Of a stretch of 64,000 nucleotides of DNA, positions 48,612 to 58,480 are shown piece after piece. The position numbers and the translations under genes are program-made. Under the pieces are notes generated by a model. It saw only the letters and a program-made list of their open reading frames with translations, made no database searches and was not told where the DNA came from. Source of the stretch: an uncultured Winogradskyella sp. (GTDB taxonomy: Bacteria; Bacteroidota; Bacteroidia; Flavobacteriales; Flavobacteriaceae); contig NZ_CANLYI010000005.1 in assembly GCF_947495255.1 (NCBI RefSeq), positions 248,001 to 312,000 on the forward strand. The letters run 5' to 3'. Positions within the stretch are counted from its first letter, which is position 1. Each line of letters opens with the position of its first letter.

Positions 48612-51455
48612 CTAATGCGCCTCCAACCAATTAATACCAGTATCTACTTCAACATCTAAAGGCACATCCATAATAAACGCACTTTCCATTTCAGTTTTAA
48701 TCAACGTAGATAATTCTTCGAGTTCTGGTTTGTAGATATCAAATACCAATTCATCATGCACTTGTAAGAGCATTTTAGATTTGTAATTGCCAGCTTCTAG
48801 CTTGTTGTAAATATTAATCATGGCAATTTTAATAATATCCGCTGCGCTTCCTTGTATTGGTGCATTTACGGCATTTCGTTCTGCTGCACCACGTACAATG
48901 GCATTACGAGAATTAATATCTTTTAAATAACGACGACGACCCAAAACGGTAGATACATAACCATTATCTCTAGCAAAATCGACTTGCTTACTCATGTAGG
49001 CTTTTAATTTTGGATACGTTTCATAATAGGTATCAATTAATTCTTTGGCTTCGCCACGTGATAAATCGGTTTGGTTACTTAGGCCAAAAGCTGAGACACC
49101 ATATATAATTCCGAAATTAACAGTTTTGGCATTACTACGTTGTTCTCTTGTCACTTCTGCCAATGGTACATTAAATACTTTTGAAGCGGTTGACGCATGA
49201 ATATCTTCACCATTCTTAAAGGCTTCAATCATCGTTTCCTCTTCACTTAATGCAGCGATGATTCGTAATTCTATTTGCGAGTAATCGGCAGCTAGTAAGG
49301 TGTATTCTTCGTTTCTTGGTACAAAAGCTTTTCGCACTTGGCGACCACGTTCTGTACGGATTGGAATATTCTGTAAATTAGGATTATTACTGCTTAAACG
49401 ACCAGTAGCAGCTACGGTTTGCATATAATCTGTGTGCACTCTACCTGTTGATGATTCAACTTGTAACGGTAAGGCATCTACATAAGTACTCTTTAATTTT
49501 GCGAGTCCACGATATTCTAAGATGTCTCTAATAATTTTATGCTCTTTTGCTAAAGCAGATAAAATATCTTCTCCTGTTTTGTATTGTCCGGTTTTGGTTT
49601 TCTTTGGCTTATCTACCAACTTCATGTTTTCGAATAAAACAATTCCCAATTGCTTTGGTGATGCAATGTTAAATTCTTCGCCTGCAGCTGCATATATTTC
49701 TTGTTCTAGATTTAAGATGTCTTTATTTAAATCGTCGGATAGTGAATTTAGAAATTCGGTATCTAAATTAATACCTTCTAATTCCATAGCAGCTAACACG
49801 CGTACCAACGGAATTTCAATATCATCAAATAATTTTTGAGTGTTGGCTTCGCCTAATTCTTTTTCAAAATGTTCCTTAAGTTGAAGGGTAATATCTGAAT
49901 CTTCAACGGCATATTCGGTTTGTTTCTCTAAAGGTACATCTCGCATAGAGAGTTGATTCTTGCCTTTTTTACCAATAAGTTCTGTGATAGAAATTGGTGT
50001 GTAGTTTAAATACGTTTCAGCAAGAATATCCATATTATGACGCATATCTGGGTTTATCAAGTAGTGCGCTAACATGGTATCAAACAATTTACCTTTTACA
50101 TTAATATTGTATTTGGCTAGGACTTTAATATCATATTTTAAATTCTGACCAATTTTTTCGATGTTTTCATTTTCAAAAAACGGTCTTAAGATTTCAATTA
50201 AAGCTTGAGCTTCGTTTTTGTCTTCAGGAAAAGGCACATAAAAACCTTTACCAACTTCCCATGAAAATGCAATACCAACCAATTCTGCAGTTAGTGGATT
50301 TAAACCTGTAGTTTCGGTATCAAAACATACCGAAGTCTGGTTCATTAAGTTTTTTACAAACAGTTGGGTTGCCATACCAGAAGCAACACTTTGATAAAAA
50401 TGCGAATAGGTTGCTGCCGTTTTTCTCGTGTTTTCAGAAACCGCTTCTGTTGCAGAAGGTGTACCGCCTCCAAAAAGTGAAAACTGACCTTCGCCTGCTG
50501 ATTTTTCTTCTTTAGGTGTTGTCTTTGGCGCTTCTGCTTTTGCTGAAGTTTGTGTTGGTGCAGCGATAGCTTCTGCTGAAAATGTTTTATTAAAATTATC
50601 TATTAGACGTCTAAATTCAAGATCTTGAAAAATTTCAGTCACCTTAGGAATATCGGGTTCAGACATTTCAAAATCTTTCTCGTTAAATTCCACAGGAACA
50701 TCGAGCATAATGGTGGCTAATTGTTTAGATAATAAGCCTAGTTCTTGGTTAGCTTCTATCTTTTCTTTCATTTTACCTTTTAACTCATGCGAATTGGCAA
50801 AAAGGTTTTCCATACTTCCGTAAGCGGCTAAAAATTTCTTAGCAGTTTTTTCGCCAACTCCAGGTAAACCGGGAATATTATCAGAAGCATCACCCATCAT
50901 ACCTAAAAAATCTATGACTTGCAAAGGGTCTGTAACTTCAAATTTCTTTTGCACTTCTGGGATTCCCCAAGTTTCGTATCCACCACCAAACATTGGTCTG
51001 TACATAAAGATGTTTTCGCTAACTAATTGTGCGAAATCCTTATCTGGTGTTACCATAAAGGTTTGGTAGCCTTCTTTTTCCGCTTTTTTGGCTAAGGTTC
51101 CTATAACGTCATCAGCTTCAAAACCTTCTTTTACCATAATCGGTATGTGCATGGCTTTTAAAATCTCGTAGATATAGGGTATAGCAGTTTTAATGCCTTC
51201 TGGAGTTTCATCTCTATTGGCTTTGTATGCTTCAAACATTTCTACGCGATCAGCACTGCCGCCTTTATCAAAACAAACGGCTAAATGATCTGGTCGTTCG
51301 CGTTTAATGACATCTAAAAGCGAATTCATAAAACCCATAATAGCTGAAGTATCTTCACCTTTAGAGTTAATTCTTGGGTTTTTTATAAAAGCGTAATAGC
51401 CACGGAAAATTAGTGCGTAAGCATCAACTAGAAATAAGCGTTTTTGGTCTGACAT
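48612..51455 (-). CDS. polA: DNA polymerase I
   Basis: This 947-residue three-domain enzyme has a 5'-nuclease (FLVDAYALIFRGYYA; DKDFAQLVSENI), a 3'-5' exonuclease with intact FDTETTG and YAVEDSDITLQL (active Asp/Glu residues present) and a family A polymerase with ADYSQIELRIIAALSEE, NFGIIYGVSAFGLS and VHDELVFDI. It serves repair and Okazaki fragment maturation. A Gln/Ala-rich linker (about residues 300-340) separates the first two domains. Confidence 0.98.
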   Translation of the reverse strand: MSDQKRLFLVDAYALIFRGYYAFIKNPRINSKGEDTSAIMGFMNSLLDVIKRERPDHLAVCFDKGGSADRVEMFEAYKANRDETPEGIKTAIPYIYEILKAMHIPIMVKEGFEADDVIGTLAKKAEKEGYQTFMVTPDKDFAQLVSENIFMYRPMFGGGYETWGIPEVQKKFEVTDPLQVIDFLGMMGDASDNIPGLPGVGEKTAKKFLAAYGSMENLFANSHELKGKMKEKIEANQELGLLSKQLATIMLDVPVEFNEKDFEMSEPDIPKVTEIFQDLEFRRLIDNFNKTFSAEAIAAPTQTSAKAEAPKTTPKEEKSAGEGQFSLFGGGTPSATEAVSENTRKTAATYSHFYQSVASGMATQLFVKNLMNQTSVCFDTETTGLNPLTAELVGIAFSWEVGKGFYVPFPEDKNEAQALIEILRPFFENENIEKIGQNLKYDIKVLAKYNINVKGKLFDTMLAHYLINPDMRHNMDILAETYLNYTPISITELIGKKGKNQLSMRDVPLEKQTEYAVEDSDITLQLKEHFEKELGEANTQKLFDDIEIPLVRVLAAMELEGINLDTEFLNSLSDDLNKDILNLEQEIYAAAGEEFNIASPKQLGIVLFENMKLVDKPKKTKTGQYKTGEDILSALAKEHKIIRDILEYRGLAKLKSTYVDALPLQVESSTGRVHTDYMQTVAATGRLSSNNPNLQNIPIRTERGRQVRKAFVPRNEEYTLLAADYSQIELRIIAALSEEETMIEAFKNGEDIHASTASKVFNVPLAEVTREQRSNAKTVNFGIIYGVSAFGLSNQTDLSRGEAKELIDTYYETYPKLKAYMSKQVDFARDNGYVSTVLGRRRYLKDINSRNAIVRGAAERNAVNAPIQGSAADIIKIAMINIYNKLEAGNYKSKMLLQVHDELVFDIYKPELEELSTLIKTEMESAFIMDVPLDVEVDTGINWLEAH

Positions 51456-51677
51456 GTTATATGGTTTGAAAAATGAATGTCACCTTGAGCATTACTGAAA
51501 ACAAAATACATTTTGTTTGAAAGTACATTGCGTAGTAATACGAAAGGTTTTATTTGTAACGAATTGTTGAAAATTTAGTTCCCGTCTGCGCTCTAGCGGA
51601 CAAGAGTTTCAAAACTACAAAAACTAAAGCGTTTATTTAAAATGCAATTCGTAATTTTCCAAACTTAAATTATAAGC
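51456..51677. other. Intergenic region with degenerate flavobacterial repeats
   Basis: No gene is present. The text TGTCACCTTGAGC near 51480 and CGTCTGCGCTCTAGCGGAC near 51583 look like decayed copies of dispersed intergenic repeats common in flavobacteria, with an A/T-rich promoter region for the isoaspartyl peptidase gene. Assignment is tentative. Confidence 0.3.
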
Positions 51678-52607
51678 ATGAATACATTTTCGATAGCCAT
51701 ACATGGAGGAGCCGGAACTTTAGTAAAAGGGATGATGACGCCAGAATTAGAAGCACAATATAAATTAGCATTGCAACGTGCTTTAGATACTGGCTATGCA
51801 CTTTTAAAAGGAGGAAAAACGGCTGTTGAAGCTGTTGAAGAAACTGTAAAAGTATTAGAGGATTCACCTCTATTTAATGCAGGAAAAGGCTCTGTATTCA
51901 CGGCAACCGAAACGCACGAAATGGATGCTTCTATTATGGATGGTAAAACTTTGAATGCAGGAGGTGTGAGTTTAATAACAGGAATTAAAAACCCTGTATC
52001 GTTAGCTCGAGATGTCATGGAAAAGAGTGAACATGTTTTTTTAGCAGGAGAAGGAGCGATGCAGTTTGCTAAAGAATTAAATTATAAGCTTGAAGATGCT
52101 ACTTATTTCTATGATGAGCTTAGACATAAGCAATGGTTAGAAATAAAGGATACAGATAGTTTTCAATTAGATCACGCTAAAAAGAAAGATTCTAAATTCG
52201 GAACTGTTGGCGCAGTAGCTTGTGATCAAGATGGTAACATTGCAGCAGCAACATCTACAGGTGGAATGACCAATAAAAAATGGGGACGCGTTGGTGATTC
52301 TCCTATGATTGGTGCCGGAAATTATGCCAACAATAAAACTTGTGCTATTAGCTGTACAGGAAGTGGTGAGTTTTTTATACGAGGTGTAGTGGCTTACGAT
52401 GTTGCGTGTTTAATAGAACACAAAAACATGAGTTTACAAGACGCTTCAAACGAAGTCATCCATAAAAGAATTCTTGAAATTGGTGGTGATGGTGGTTTAA
52501 TTGCTGTTGATACAAAAGGAAATATTGCTATGCCGTTTAATACGGAAGGCATGTACAGAGGGCAGAAATCTTCAAATGGAATAGATGAGGTTTCTATTTA
52601 TAAATAA
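51678..52607 (+). CDS. iaaA: Isoaspartyl peptidase / plant-type L-asparaginase
   Basis: This 309-residue Ntn-hydrolase is made as a precursor that self-cleaves before Thr 176 (SKFGTVGAV), the new N-terminal nucleophile. Other motifs are IAIHGGAGTL at the start, NAGKGSVFT and GGMTNKKWGRVGDSPMIGAG. It hydrolyses beta-aspartyl dipeptides. Here, next to cyanophycin genes, it is the logical enzyme to split the beta-Asp-Arg dipeptides released from cyanophycin. There is no signal peptide, so it acts in the cytoplasm. Confidence 0.95.
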   Translation: MNTFSIAIHGGAGTLVKGMMTPELEAQYKLALQRALDTGYALLKGGKTAVEAVEETVKVLEDSPLFNAGKGSVFTATETHEMDASIMDGKTLNAGGVSLITGIKNPVSLARDVMEKSEHVFLAGEGAMQFAKELNYKLEDATYFYDELRHKQWLEIKDTDSFQLDHAKKKDSKFGTVGAVACDQDGNIAAATSTGGMTNKKWGRVGDSPMIGAGNYANNKTCAISCTGSGEFFIRGVVAYDVACLIEHKNMSLQDASNEVIHKRILEIGGDGGLIAVDTKGNIAMPFNTEGMYRGQKSSNGIDEVSIYK

Positions 52608-52743
52608 AATAAATCCCTTTAAAAAAAGGAATCTCTAAACCATTTATTTTGGTGTTATCAACAAGTATAAGCTGTACACTATATCTTTTTTACGCGTTCT
52701 AGATACATTTTATTCTTTCATCACAAAAAAACGCTAACTGTTT

Positions 52744-53607
52744 TTAAATAAAAGGTGCTTCAATAGGTAAAACCTTCACCTTTCTATTTTTAATATTGTA
52801 TTGGTCACCATTAGATAAAACATGAACTGTAAGATTTGCCATAGTCATTGGTGTACCTTCTTCTAATATTTTTTCGTTGTTATGTGTGAGTTTACTACCA
52901 TCAAAAACAATGACCATTCCAGAACCAATAACAGTGCAGTCGTTTCCGTTTTTAATAATCATTCCGGTATCTTCAGCGAGTCCAAATCCAATTAAATTAG
53001 GGAATTTTGCAACCGCTTCCGATTGTCTTCCAAAACGACCTCTTTTGATAAAGTGCGTATCTATAATCAATTCGGGTATTAACCCTAAACCTTTATACAT
53101 GTTTACAGCACCTTTAATGAAAGACTCAGATGCGCTTCCGCCAGCAATCATTTCGTTTGCCATGACCATTGCACCAGCACTTGTACCAGCAATAACAAAA
53201 CCGTCTTCGTTTTTGTAGCGATCCAATAATATATCTTGAATGGTTGTACCTCCAATTTTATCAGTAATTTTAGATTGATCTCCACCAGAAAACATAACAC
53301 AATCTGCATTTTTAATCAATGCAATAGCATGTTCTGTTTCAGAATCTTCTTTAGAGCGAATGTCTAAAACTTCAACATTTTTACAACCTAAAGTGGTAAA
53401 TGCAGTTAAATAATTTTCGCCAACTTCAACAGGAATGCTTGAGGCAGTAGGAATTACAACAATATTTGCATCAACACCTCCAGCTTCTTCAACCACATGA
53501 AATAAAATTCCGTCGTCAATAAATTCTAAAGTGTAAATTTCACTGTCTTCAATACCTTTATCTTCATTTCCTCCAATTGGTATTAATGTTCCCTTAATCT
53601 GCTGCAT
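52744..53607 (-). CDS. cphB: Cyanophycinase
   Basis: This 287-residue serine peptidase of the S51-like family degrades cyanophycin to beta-Asp-Arg. The nucleophile motif is GTSAGAMVMAN, and CVMFSGGDQSKI, LGLIPELIIDTHFIKRGRFGR and GFGLAEDTGMII fit the family. I chose the ATG at 53607. The longer frame starts at a TTG (53631) that lies inside the predicted -7 box TATTTTTG and adds only eight residues. There is no signal peptide, so it is the intracellular type. Divergent from cphA. Confidence 0.93.
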   Translation of the reverse strand: MQQIKGTLIPIGGNEDKGIEDSEIYTLEFIDDGILFHVVEEAGGVDANIVVIPTASSIPVEVGENYLTAFTTLGCKNVEVLDIRSKEDSETEHAIALIKNADCVMFSGGDQSKITDKIGGTTIQDILLDRYKNEDGFVIAGTSAGAMVMANEMIAGGSASESFIKGAVNMYKGLGLIPELIIDTHFIKRGRFGRQSEAVAKFPNLIGFGLAEDTGMIIKNGNDCTVIGSGMVIVFDGSKLTHNNEKILEEGTPMTMANLTVHVLSNGDQYNIKNRKVKVLPIEAPFI

Positions 53608-53628
53608 AATTTTATCTAAAATATAGGG

Positions 53629-53636
53629 CAAAAATA
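53629..53636 (-). promoter_or_regulatory. Predicted -7 box of cphB
   Basis: TATTTTTG on the minus strand matches TAnnTTTG about 22 bp before the cphB ATG. Its last three bases are the TTG of the longer reading frame, arguing against that start. Confidence 0.45.
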
Positions 53637-53703
53637 AGCTAATTTTTTTAGTGAAAATGTCTATATTTATAATCTTTCACTAACTAAACCAAAACCAACT
53701 TAT

Positions 53704-56346
53704 ATGAAAATACGCGAAATCAATGCGATGAGAGGACCTAATTATTGGTCAGTAAGAAGACATAAACTTATAGTAATGGTTCTCGACCTTGAAGAGATGG
53801 AAGCGTTACCTTCAAATAAAATTGATGGTTTTGCAGATCGTTTAAAAACAATGTTTCCATCAATGTATTCGCATCGTTGTTCTGAAGGTTGCGAAGGTGG
53901 TTTTTTTATGCGTGTAGATGAAGGCACGTGGATGGGTCATATTATAGAGCATATTGCTTTAGAAATACAAACTTTAGCAGGAATGGATACTGGCTTTGGA
54001 AGAACCAGAGGCTATGGAGAAGAAGGCGTTTATAGTGTGGTTTTTTCTTATATGGAAGAATCTGTAGGGCGTTTTGCAGCAAAATCAGCAGTGAGAATTT
54101 GTGAAGCATTAATTGCTGGTGAAGCTTATGATTTAACTGATGATATTCAGGAAATGAGAGAGCTTCGTGAGGCAGATCGTTTAGGGCCAAGTACAGGTTC
54201 TATTGTTGCTGAGGCTGAAGCAAGAGGTATTCCTTGGATTCGTTTAAATAAATATTCACTATGTCAGTTGGGTTATGGAGCCAATCAAAAACGTATTCAG
54301 GCAACGGTTACAAGTGAAACAAGTAGTATTGGTGTGGAATTGGCTTGTGATAAAGAAGATACAAAGTATTTATTAGAGCAGGCAGAAGTAGAAGTGCCAA
54401 AAGGTGATATTATTAGAAGAGAACGCAGTTTAGAAGAAGCTTGTGAGTATGTTGGTTTTCCTTTAGTAATTAAGCCAATTGATGGTAACCATGGAAGAGG
54501 AATTACGGTAGATATTAATAATTACGAGGATGCTTTAGTGGCTTTTCATCATGCTAAGGAAAGCTCTAAAAGCGGAGCAATTATCGTAGAAAAATTTATT
54601 GTCGGTGAAGATTATAGATTGTTGGTTATAAATAATAGGTTAGTTGCTGGAGCGATTAGAACTCCTGCGCACGTTATTGGAGATGGGAAATCTACAGTGC
54701 AAGAATTAATAGATAAAGTTAATAGTGATCCACGTCGTGGTTTTGGACATGAAAATGTATTAACGCAAATAACCGTTAACGAATTAACAAAAACCATTAT
54801 AAAAGATGCTGGTTATACCTTAGATTCTATAATTTCAGAAGGAGAAAGGTTGATATTAAAAGATACGGCTAACTTAAGTACAGGCGGAACTGCTGAAGAT
54901 ATAACAGACATTATTCATCCTGCTAATGTGAGTATGGCAGAACGAATTTCAAAAATTATTGATTTAGATATTTGTGGTATTGATATAATGACCACAGATA
55001 TTTCTCAACCATTATCAGAAACAGGAGGTGCTGTCTTAGAAGTTAATGCAGGTCCAGGATTTAGAATGCATTTAGCGCCAACTTCTGGCTTACCACGTAA
55101 TGTGGCTGCTCCAGTTATTGATAAATTATTTCCTCAAAAAGGGGATACAGGTCGTATTCCTATTATAGCAATTACCGGAACTAATGGAAAAACGACCACT
55201 TCAAGATTAATCTCTCATATTGCTAAGATGAATGGTTATCGTGTAGGATATACGACGAGTGATGGTGTTTATATTCAGAACAGATTATTAATGACAGGTG
55301 ACTGTACAGGTCCGGCAAGTGCAGAGTTTGTATTAAAAGATCCAACGGTGAATTTTGCGGTTTTAGAATGTGCTAGAGGAGGTTTATTAAGAGCTGGTTT
55401 AGGGTTTAAAAAATGTGATGTTGCGATTGTAACCAATGTAGCAGCAGATCATTTAGGGCTTAAAGGAATACATACTATAGAACAGTTGGCAAAAGTAAAA
55501 GGTGTTGTACCAGAAACTGTTTTGCCTGATGGTTATGCGATTTTAAATGCCGATGATGATTTGGTATATGATATGCGACGCAATTTAGATTGTAATGTCG
55601 CATTATTTTCTATGGACGAGAACAATCCACATATAAAAGCTTTACAGCGCCTAAATGGTATTACTGCGGTTTACGAAAATGGTTATGTAACCATATGTAG
55701 AGGAGAGTGGAAGATGCGCTTAATGAAGGCAGAACACATTCCGTTGACTTATGGTGGGAAAGCAAAATTTATGATTCAGAATGTGCTAGCAGCAGTTTTA
55801 GGAGCGCATGTACAAGGTATAAGTATAGAAGACATGAAAGCAGGTTTAGAAACCTTTATTCCTTCTGCAGCACAAACACCAGGACGCTTAAATTTATTTG
55901 AATTTAAAGACTTTACTATTTTATTAGATTATGCACACAATCCGGCAGGAATGCGAGCCTTACAGAACTTCACAGATGAACTTGAAGCAACCGTTAAAGT
56001 AGGCATTATTGCAGGTATTGGAGACAGGCGTGTTGAAGATAATAATGAAATGGGTGCTATAGCTGCTGATATGTTTGATGAAATTATTATTAGACAAGAC
56101 AAACGTTTAAGAGGTAAAACGGAACAAGAATTAATTAAGATGCTAGATGATGGTATTAAGAAAAGAGACCCTAATAAAAAGACGACCATAATTCCTTCAG
56201 AGAAAGAAGCAATAAAGTATGCTGTTAAAAATGCAGTAAAAGGATCACTTATTATATTATGTAGTGACGTTATCCCTGATGCTTTAGATTTAGTGAAAAA
56301 ATTTAAGGAGCAAGAAGCCAATGGCGAATTGAATTTCGCAGATTAA
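53704..56346 (+). CDS. cphA: Cyanophycin synthetase
   Basis: This 880-residue enzyme polymerises aspartate and arginine into cyanophycin without a ribosome. The N-terminal domain is followed by an ATP-grasp domain (VGFPLVIKPIDGNHGRGITV; EVNAGPGFRMHLAP) that adds Asp, and a Mur-ligase-like domain (ITGTNGKTTTSRLI, about residue 490; LDYAHNPAGMRA) that adds Arg. Length matches CphA1 (about 875). It lies divergent from cphB with a 96-bp shared regulatory region and ends at a strong terminator. Confidence 0.97.
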   Translation: MKIREINAMRGPNYWSVRRHKLIVMVLDLEEMEALPSNKIDGFADRLKTMFPSMYSHRCSEGCEGGFFMRVDEGTWMGHIIEHIALEIQTLAGMDTGFGRTRGYGEEGVYSVVFSYMEESVGRFAAKSAVRICEALIAGEAYDLTDDIQEMRELREADRLGPSTGSIVAEAEARGIPWIRLNKYSLCQLGYGANQKRIQATVTSETSSIGVELACDKEDTKYLLEQAEVEVPKGDIIRRERSLEEACEYVGFPLVIKPIDGNHGRGITVDINNYEDALVAFHHAKESSKSGAIIVEKFIVGEDYRLLVINNRLVAGAIRTPAHVIGDGKSTVQELIDKVNSDPRRGFGHENVLTQITVNELTKTIIKDAGYTLDSIISEGERLILKDTANLSTGGTAEDITDIIHPANVSMAERISKIIDLDICGIDIMTTDISQPLSETGGAVLEVNAGPGFRMHLAPTSGLPRNVAAPVIDKLFPQKGDTGRIPIIAITGTNGKTTTSRLISHIAKMNGYRVGYTTSDGVYIQNRLLMTGDCTGPASAEFVLKDPTVNFAVLECARGGLLRAGLGFKKCDVAIVTNVAADHLGLKGIHTIEQLAKVKGVVPETVLPDGYAILNADDDLVYDMRRNLDCNVALFSMDENNPHIKALQRLNGITAVYENGYVTICRGEWKMRLMKAEHIPLTYGGKAKFMIQNVLAAVLGAHVQGISIEDMKAGLETFIPSAAQTPGRLNLFEFKDFTILLDYAHNPAGMRALQNFTDELEATVKVGIIAGIGDRRVEDNNEMGAIAADMFDEIIIRQDKRLRGKTEQELIKMLDDGIKKRDPNKKTTIIPSEKEAIKYAVKNAVKGSLIILCSDVIPDALDLVKKFKEQEANGELNFAD

Positions 56347-56370
56347 TAACTATAAGTTATTATAAGAATA

Positions 56371-56400
56371 AAAAAGCCGAAACTTACGTTTCGGCTTTTT
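56371..56400 (+). terminator. Terminator of cphA
   Basis: Perfect 13-bp arms AAAAAGCCGAAAC (56371-56383) and the complement (56388-56400) with a 4-base loop and a T-run on the plus strand. Confidence 0.9.
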
Positions 56401-56435
56401 AAATATATATGGTTAATAGCGTAATGTTTGAAGGC

Positions 56436-56696
56436 TTAACAAAGCTTTACTGTCTTAACTTTAATTTGAAGACTCTTTCTGTAAGCTTTTATACTAATGA
56501 TTGCGTTACTCTTTTTACGATTCATTTTTAAAACCTTAGCTTTTACTTCTGCAGAGATACTAATTGTTTTAGCTTCTACCTTTTCAGCTTTTTCAGTTTC
56601 AACTAGTTCAGTTTCGTTATTTGTAACTACATCTTGCTGAGCAAAGCCTGCTAGAGACATTGTTAAACATAATATGATGACTAAACCTTTTTTCAT
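56436..56696 (-). CDS. Small secreted protein, function unknown
   Basis: This 86-residue protein has a Sec signal (IILCLTMSLAGFAQQ, cleavage near 20) and a short basic mature chain with Glu/Lys repeats (TELVETEKAEKVEAK), followed by a Lys-rich segment ending in a cysteine (VKTVKLC). No domain was recognised. It lies alone between cphA and the ALDH gene, with its 3' end towards the cphA terminator. A plausible short secreted protein, but low complexity leaves some doubt. Confidence 0.6.
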   Translation of the reverse strand: MKKGLVIILCLTMSLAGFAQQDVVTNNETELVETEKAEKVEAKTISISAEVKAKVLKMNRKKSNAIISIKAYRKSLQIKVKTVKLC

Positions 56697-56837
56697 AATT
56701 TGTTGAAGCTATATTTGTTTAACTTCGGGTCAAAGGAACATAAGTTTCTAGTTGTGGTTAAAAATTTTAGACGAAAAGAAGAGTTCTGTAGTTAAGTGGT
56801 AGTTGATTGTGTAATTTTTCGACGAACGGCGTGTTTT

Positions 56838-56850
56838 GGGCTCGTAGCCC
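56838..56850. other. GC-rich hairpin in 56697-56971 gap
   Basis: The sequence GGGCT-CGT-AGCCC is followed by TTTAAAAC. It sits alone in a 275-bp gap of otherwise A/T-rich DNA. No gene ends nearby on the plus strand, so its role is unknown. Confidence 0.35.
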
Positions 56851-56971
56851 TTTAAAACCATTGTTTTTATAGTTCAAAACTTGATTTTTTCAGTTGAAAT
56901 ACAATATGTAAACATTAGTGTCGACGAATGGTACTAAATGAGCTTTTAATGTGTATAAATACCTATGATTT

Positions 56972-58384
56972 ATGAATGATTTTAGTAATAATCCATATTT
57001 TGAATTGTTTACGAAGCAATACCAAAACCAGTTTAATATTGGTAATAGCACGTATAATAAGCGCATAAAAAAGTTGAATAGGCTTCAATACGCTATAGAA
57101 TCTACTTATAGAATAGAAATACAAGAAGCGCTAAGTAAAGATTTAGGGAAACCAGTTGTAGAAACAGAGTTAACAGAGGTCTATGCAATCTTAGGAGATA
57201 TTAAACATGCGAAAAAGCATTTAAAACAATGGATGAAAAAACATAAGGTAGATACTCCTCTGTCTATGTTAGGTTCTAGCTCGCACATTAAATTTCAGCC
57301 CAAAGGTGTTTGCTTAATAATTTCACCATGGAACTTTCCTTTTAATCTCACCTTTGGACCATTAGTGTCAGCAATTGCAGCCGGTAATACTGCGATTATA
57401 AAACCATCTGAAATGACACCACATTCTTCTAGCTTAATGGCTAAAATTATTTCTGATGTGTTTACTGAAGATGAGGTTGCTTTGCTAGAAGGCGAAGTTG
57501 AGGTTTCTACAGAGTTATTAAAATTACCTTTTAACCATATCTTTTTTACAGGGTCACCACAAGTTGGTAAAATAGTGATGACCGCAGCAGCTAAGAATTT
57601 GGCTTCTGTAACTTTAGAACTTGGTGGAAAATCACCAACGATAGTAGATACAACAGCCAATGTAGATAAAGCAGCAAAGAAAATTATGTGGGCGAAATTC
57701 TTAAATTGTGGACAGATATGTGTGTCGCCAGATTATGTTTTGATTGATGAAAGTATAAAAACAGAATTTATACAATCTTGTAAAAAATGGCTTCATATAT
57801 TTTATAACGATAATCCAAAAACATCAGATTCTTACGGAAGAATTGTAACCAATAAACATTTTGAACGCTTAAATTCTTATTTAGAAAATGCAAAGACATT
57901 AAATGCTAAATTTGAAGTTGGAGGAGAAACCGATAGTACTTCAAAGTATATTGAACCTACAATAATTTCAGATTTAAAACCTGAAGCACAATTACTACAG
58001 GAAGAAATATTTGGTCCTATTTTACCAATTGTAACTTATGAAAGTTTGGATCTAGTAATAGTATACGTGAACTCAAAACCAAGACCATTAGCACTTTATA
58101 TCTACAGTAAAAGCAAAGCTAGCACTAAGAAAATTATAGATAATACTAGGGCAGGAGGTACATGTATTAACAATAGTGTATTGCATTACGCTAACCACAA
58201 CTTACCTTTTGGCGGTGTAAATAACAGCGGAATTGGTAAAAGTCATGGGTTTGATGGATTTAGAGCATTTAGTAATGAACGTTCAGTCTTAAAACAGCAC
58301 ACGTTTGGTGTTACAGAATTGTTGTTTCCGCCTTATTCTGGTTTTAAAGAGAAATTGGCGAGGTTGACTATTAAGTGGTTTTAG
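56972..58384 (+). CDS. Aldehyde dehydrogenase (class 3-like)
   Basis: This 470-residue NAD(P)-dependent aldehyde dehydrogenase has SPWNFPFNLTFGPLVSAIAA, FTGSPQVGK (cofactor loop), the general-base Glu in LELGGKSP (about residue 218) and the catalytic Cys in NCGQICVSPDYVL (about 248-260). The pattern CVSPDYV places it nearer the ALDH3 group, which oxidises medium to long chain aldehydes. It has its own region, not clearly in an operon. Confidence 0.93.
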   Translation: MNDFSNNPYFELFTKQYQNQFNIGNSTYNKRIKKLNRLQYAIESTYRIEIQEALSKDLGKPVVETELTEVYAILGDIKHAKKHLKQWMKKHKVDTPLSMLGSSSHIKFQPKGVCLIISPWNFPFNLTFGPLVSAIAAGNTAIIKPSEMTPHSSSLMAKIISDVFTEDEVALLEGEVEVSTELLKLPFNHIFFTGSPQVGKIVMTAAAKNLASVTLELGGKSPTIVDTTANVDKAAKKIMWAKFLNCGQICVSPDYVLIDESIKTEFIQSCKKWLHIFYNDNPKTSDSYGRIVTNKHFERLNSYLENAKTLNAKFEVGGETDSTSKYIEPTIISDLKPEAQLLQEEIFGPILPIVTYESLDLVIVYVNSKPRPLALYIYSKSKASTKKIIDNTRAGGTCINNSVLHYANHNLPFGGVNNSGIGKSHGFDGFRAFSNERSVLKQHTFGVTELLFPPYSGFKEKLARLTIKWF

Positions 58385-58454
58385 AAAGGTAATGGTGTTA
58401 TTCTTGAAGTGAAACCTTTAACACTTTGATAAGATAAGTCGCTTAACATATTCT

Positions 58455-58462
58455 TAAATTTG
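58455..58462 (+). promoter_or_regulatory. Predicted -7 box for metallophosphoesterase gene
   Basis: TAAATTTG matches TAnnTTTG about 20 bp before the start codon. A TTTG upstream is 26 bp away, longer than the usual 17-23 spacing. Confidence 0.4.
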
Positions 58463-58480
58463 TGATCTTAAATTAATGAG

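Noticed and set aside
53608..53631. Longer cphB start at TTG
   Set aside because: The TTG is part of the predicted -7 box, and the eight added residues precede the conserved start of the family.
55929..56321. Long minus-strand frame inside cphA
   Set aside because: Antisense shadow of the Mur-ligase-like domain; no supporting signal.
56838..56850. GC hairpin as a terminator
   Set aside because: No gene ends nearby on the matching strand and the T-run is short, so only a hairpin is reported.
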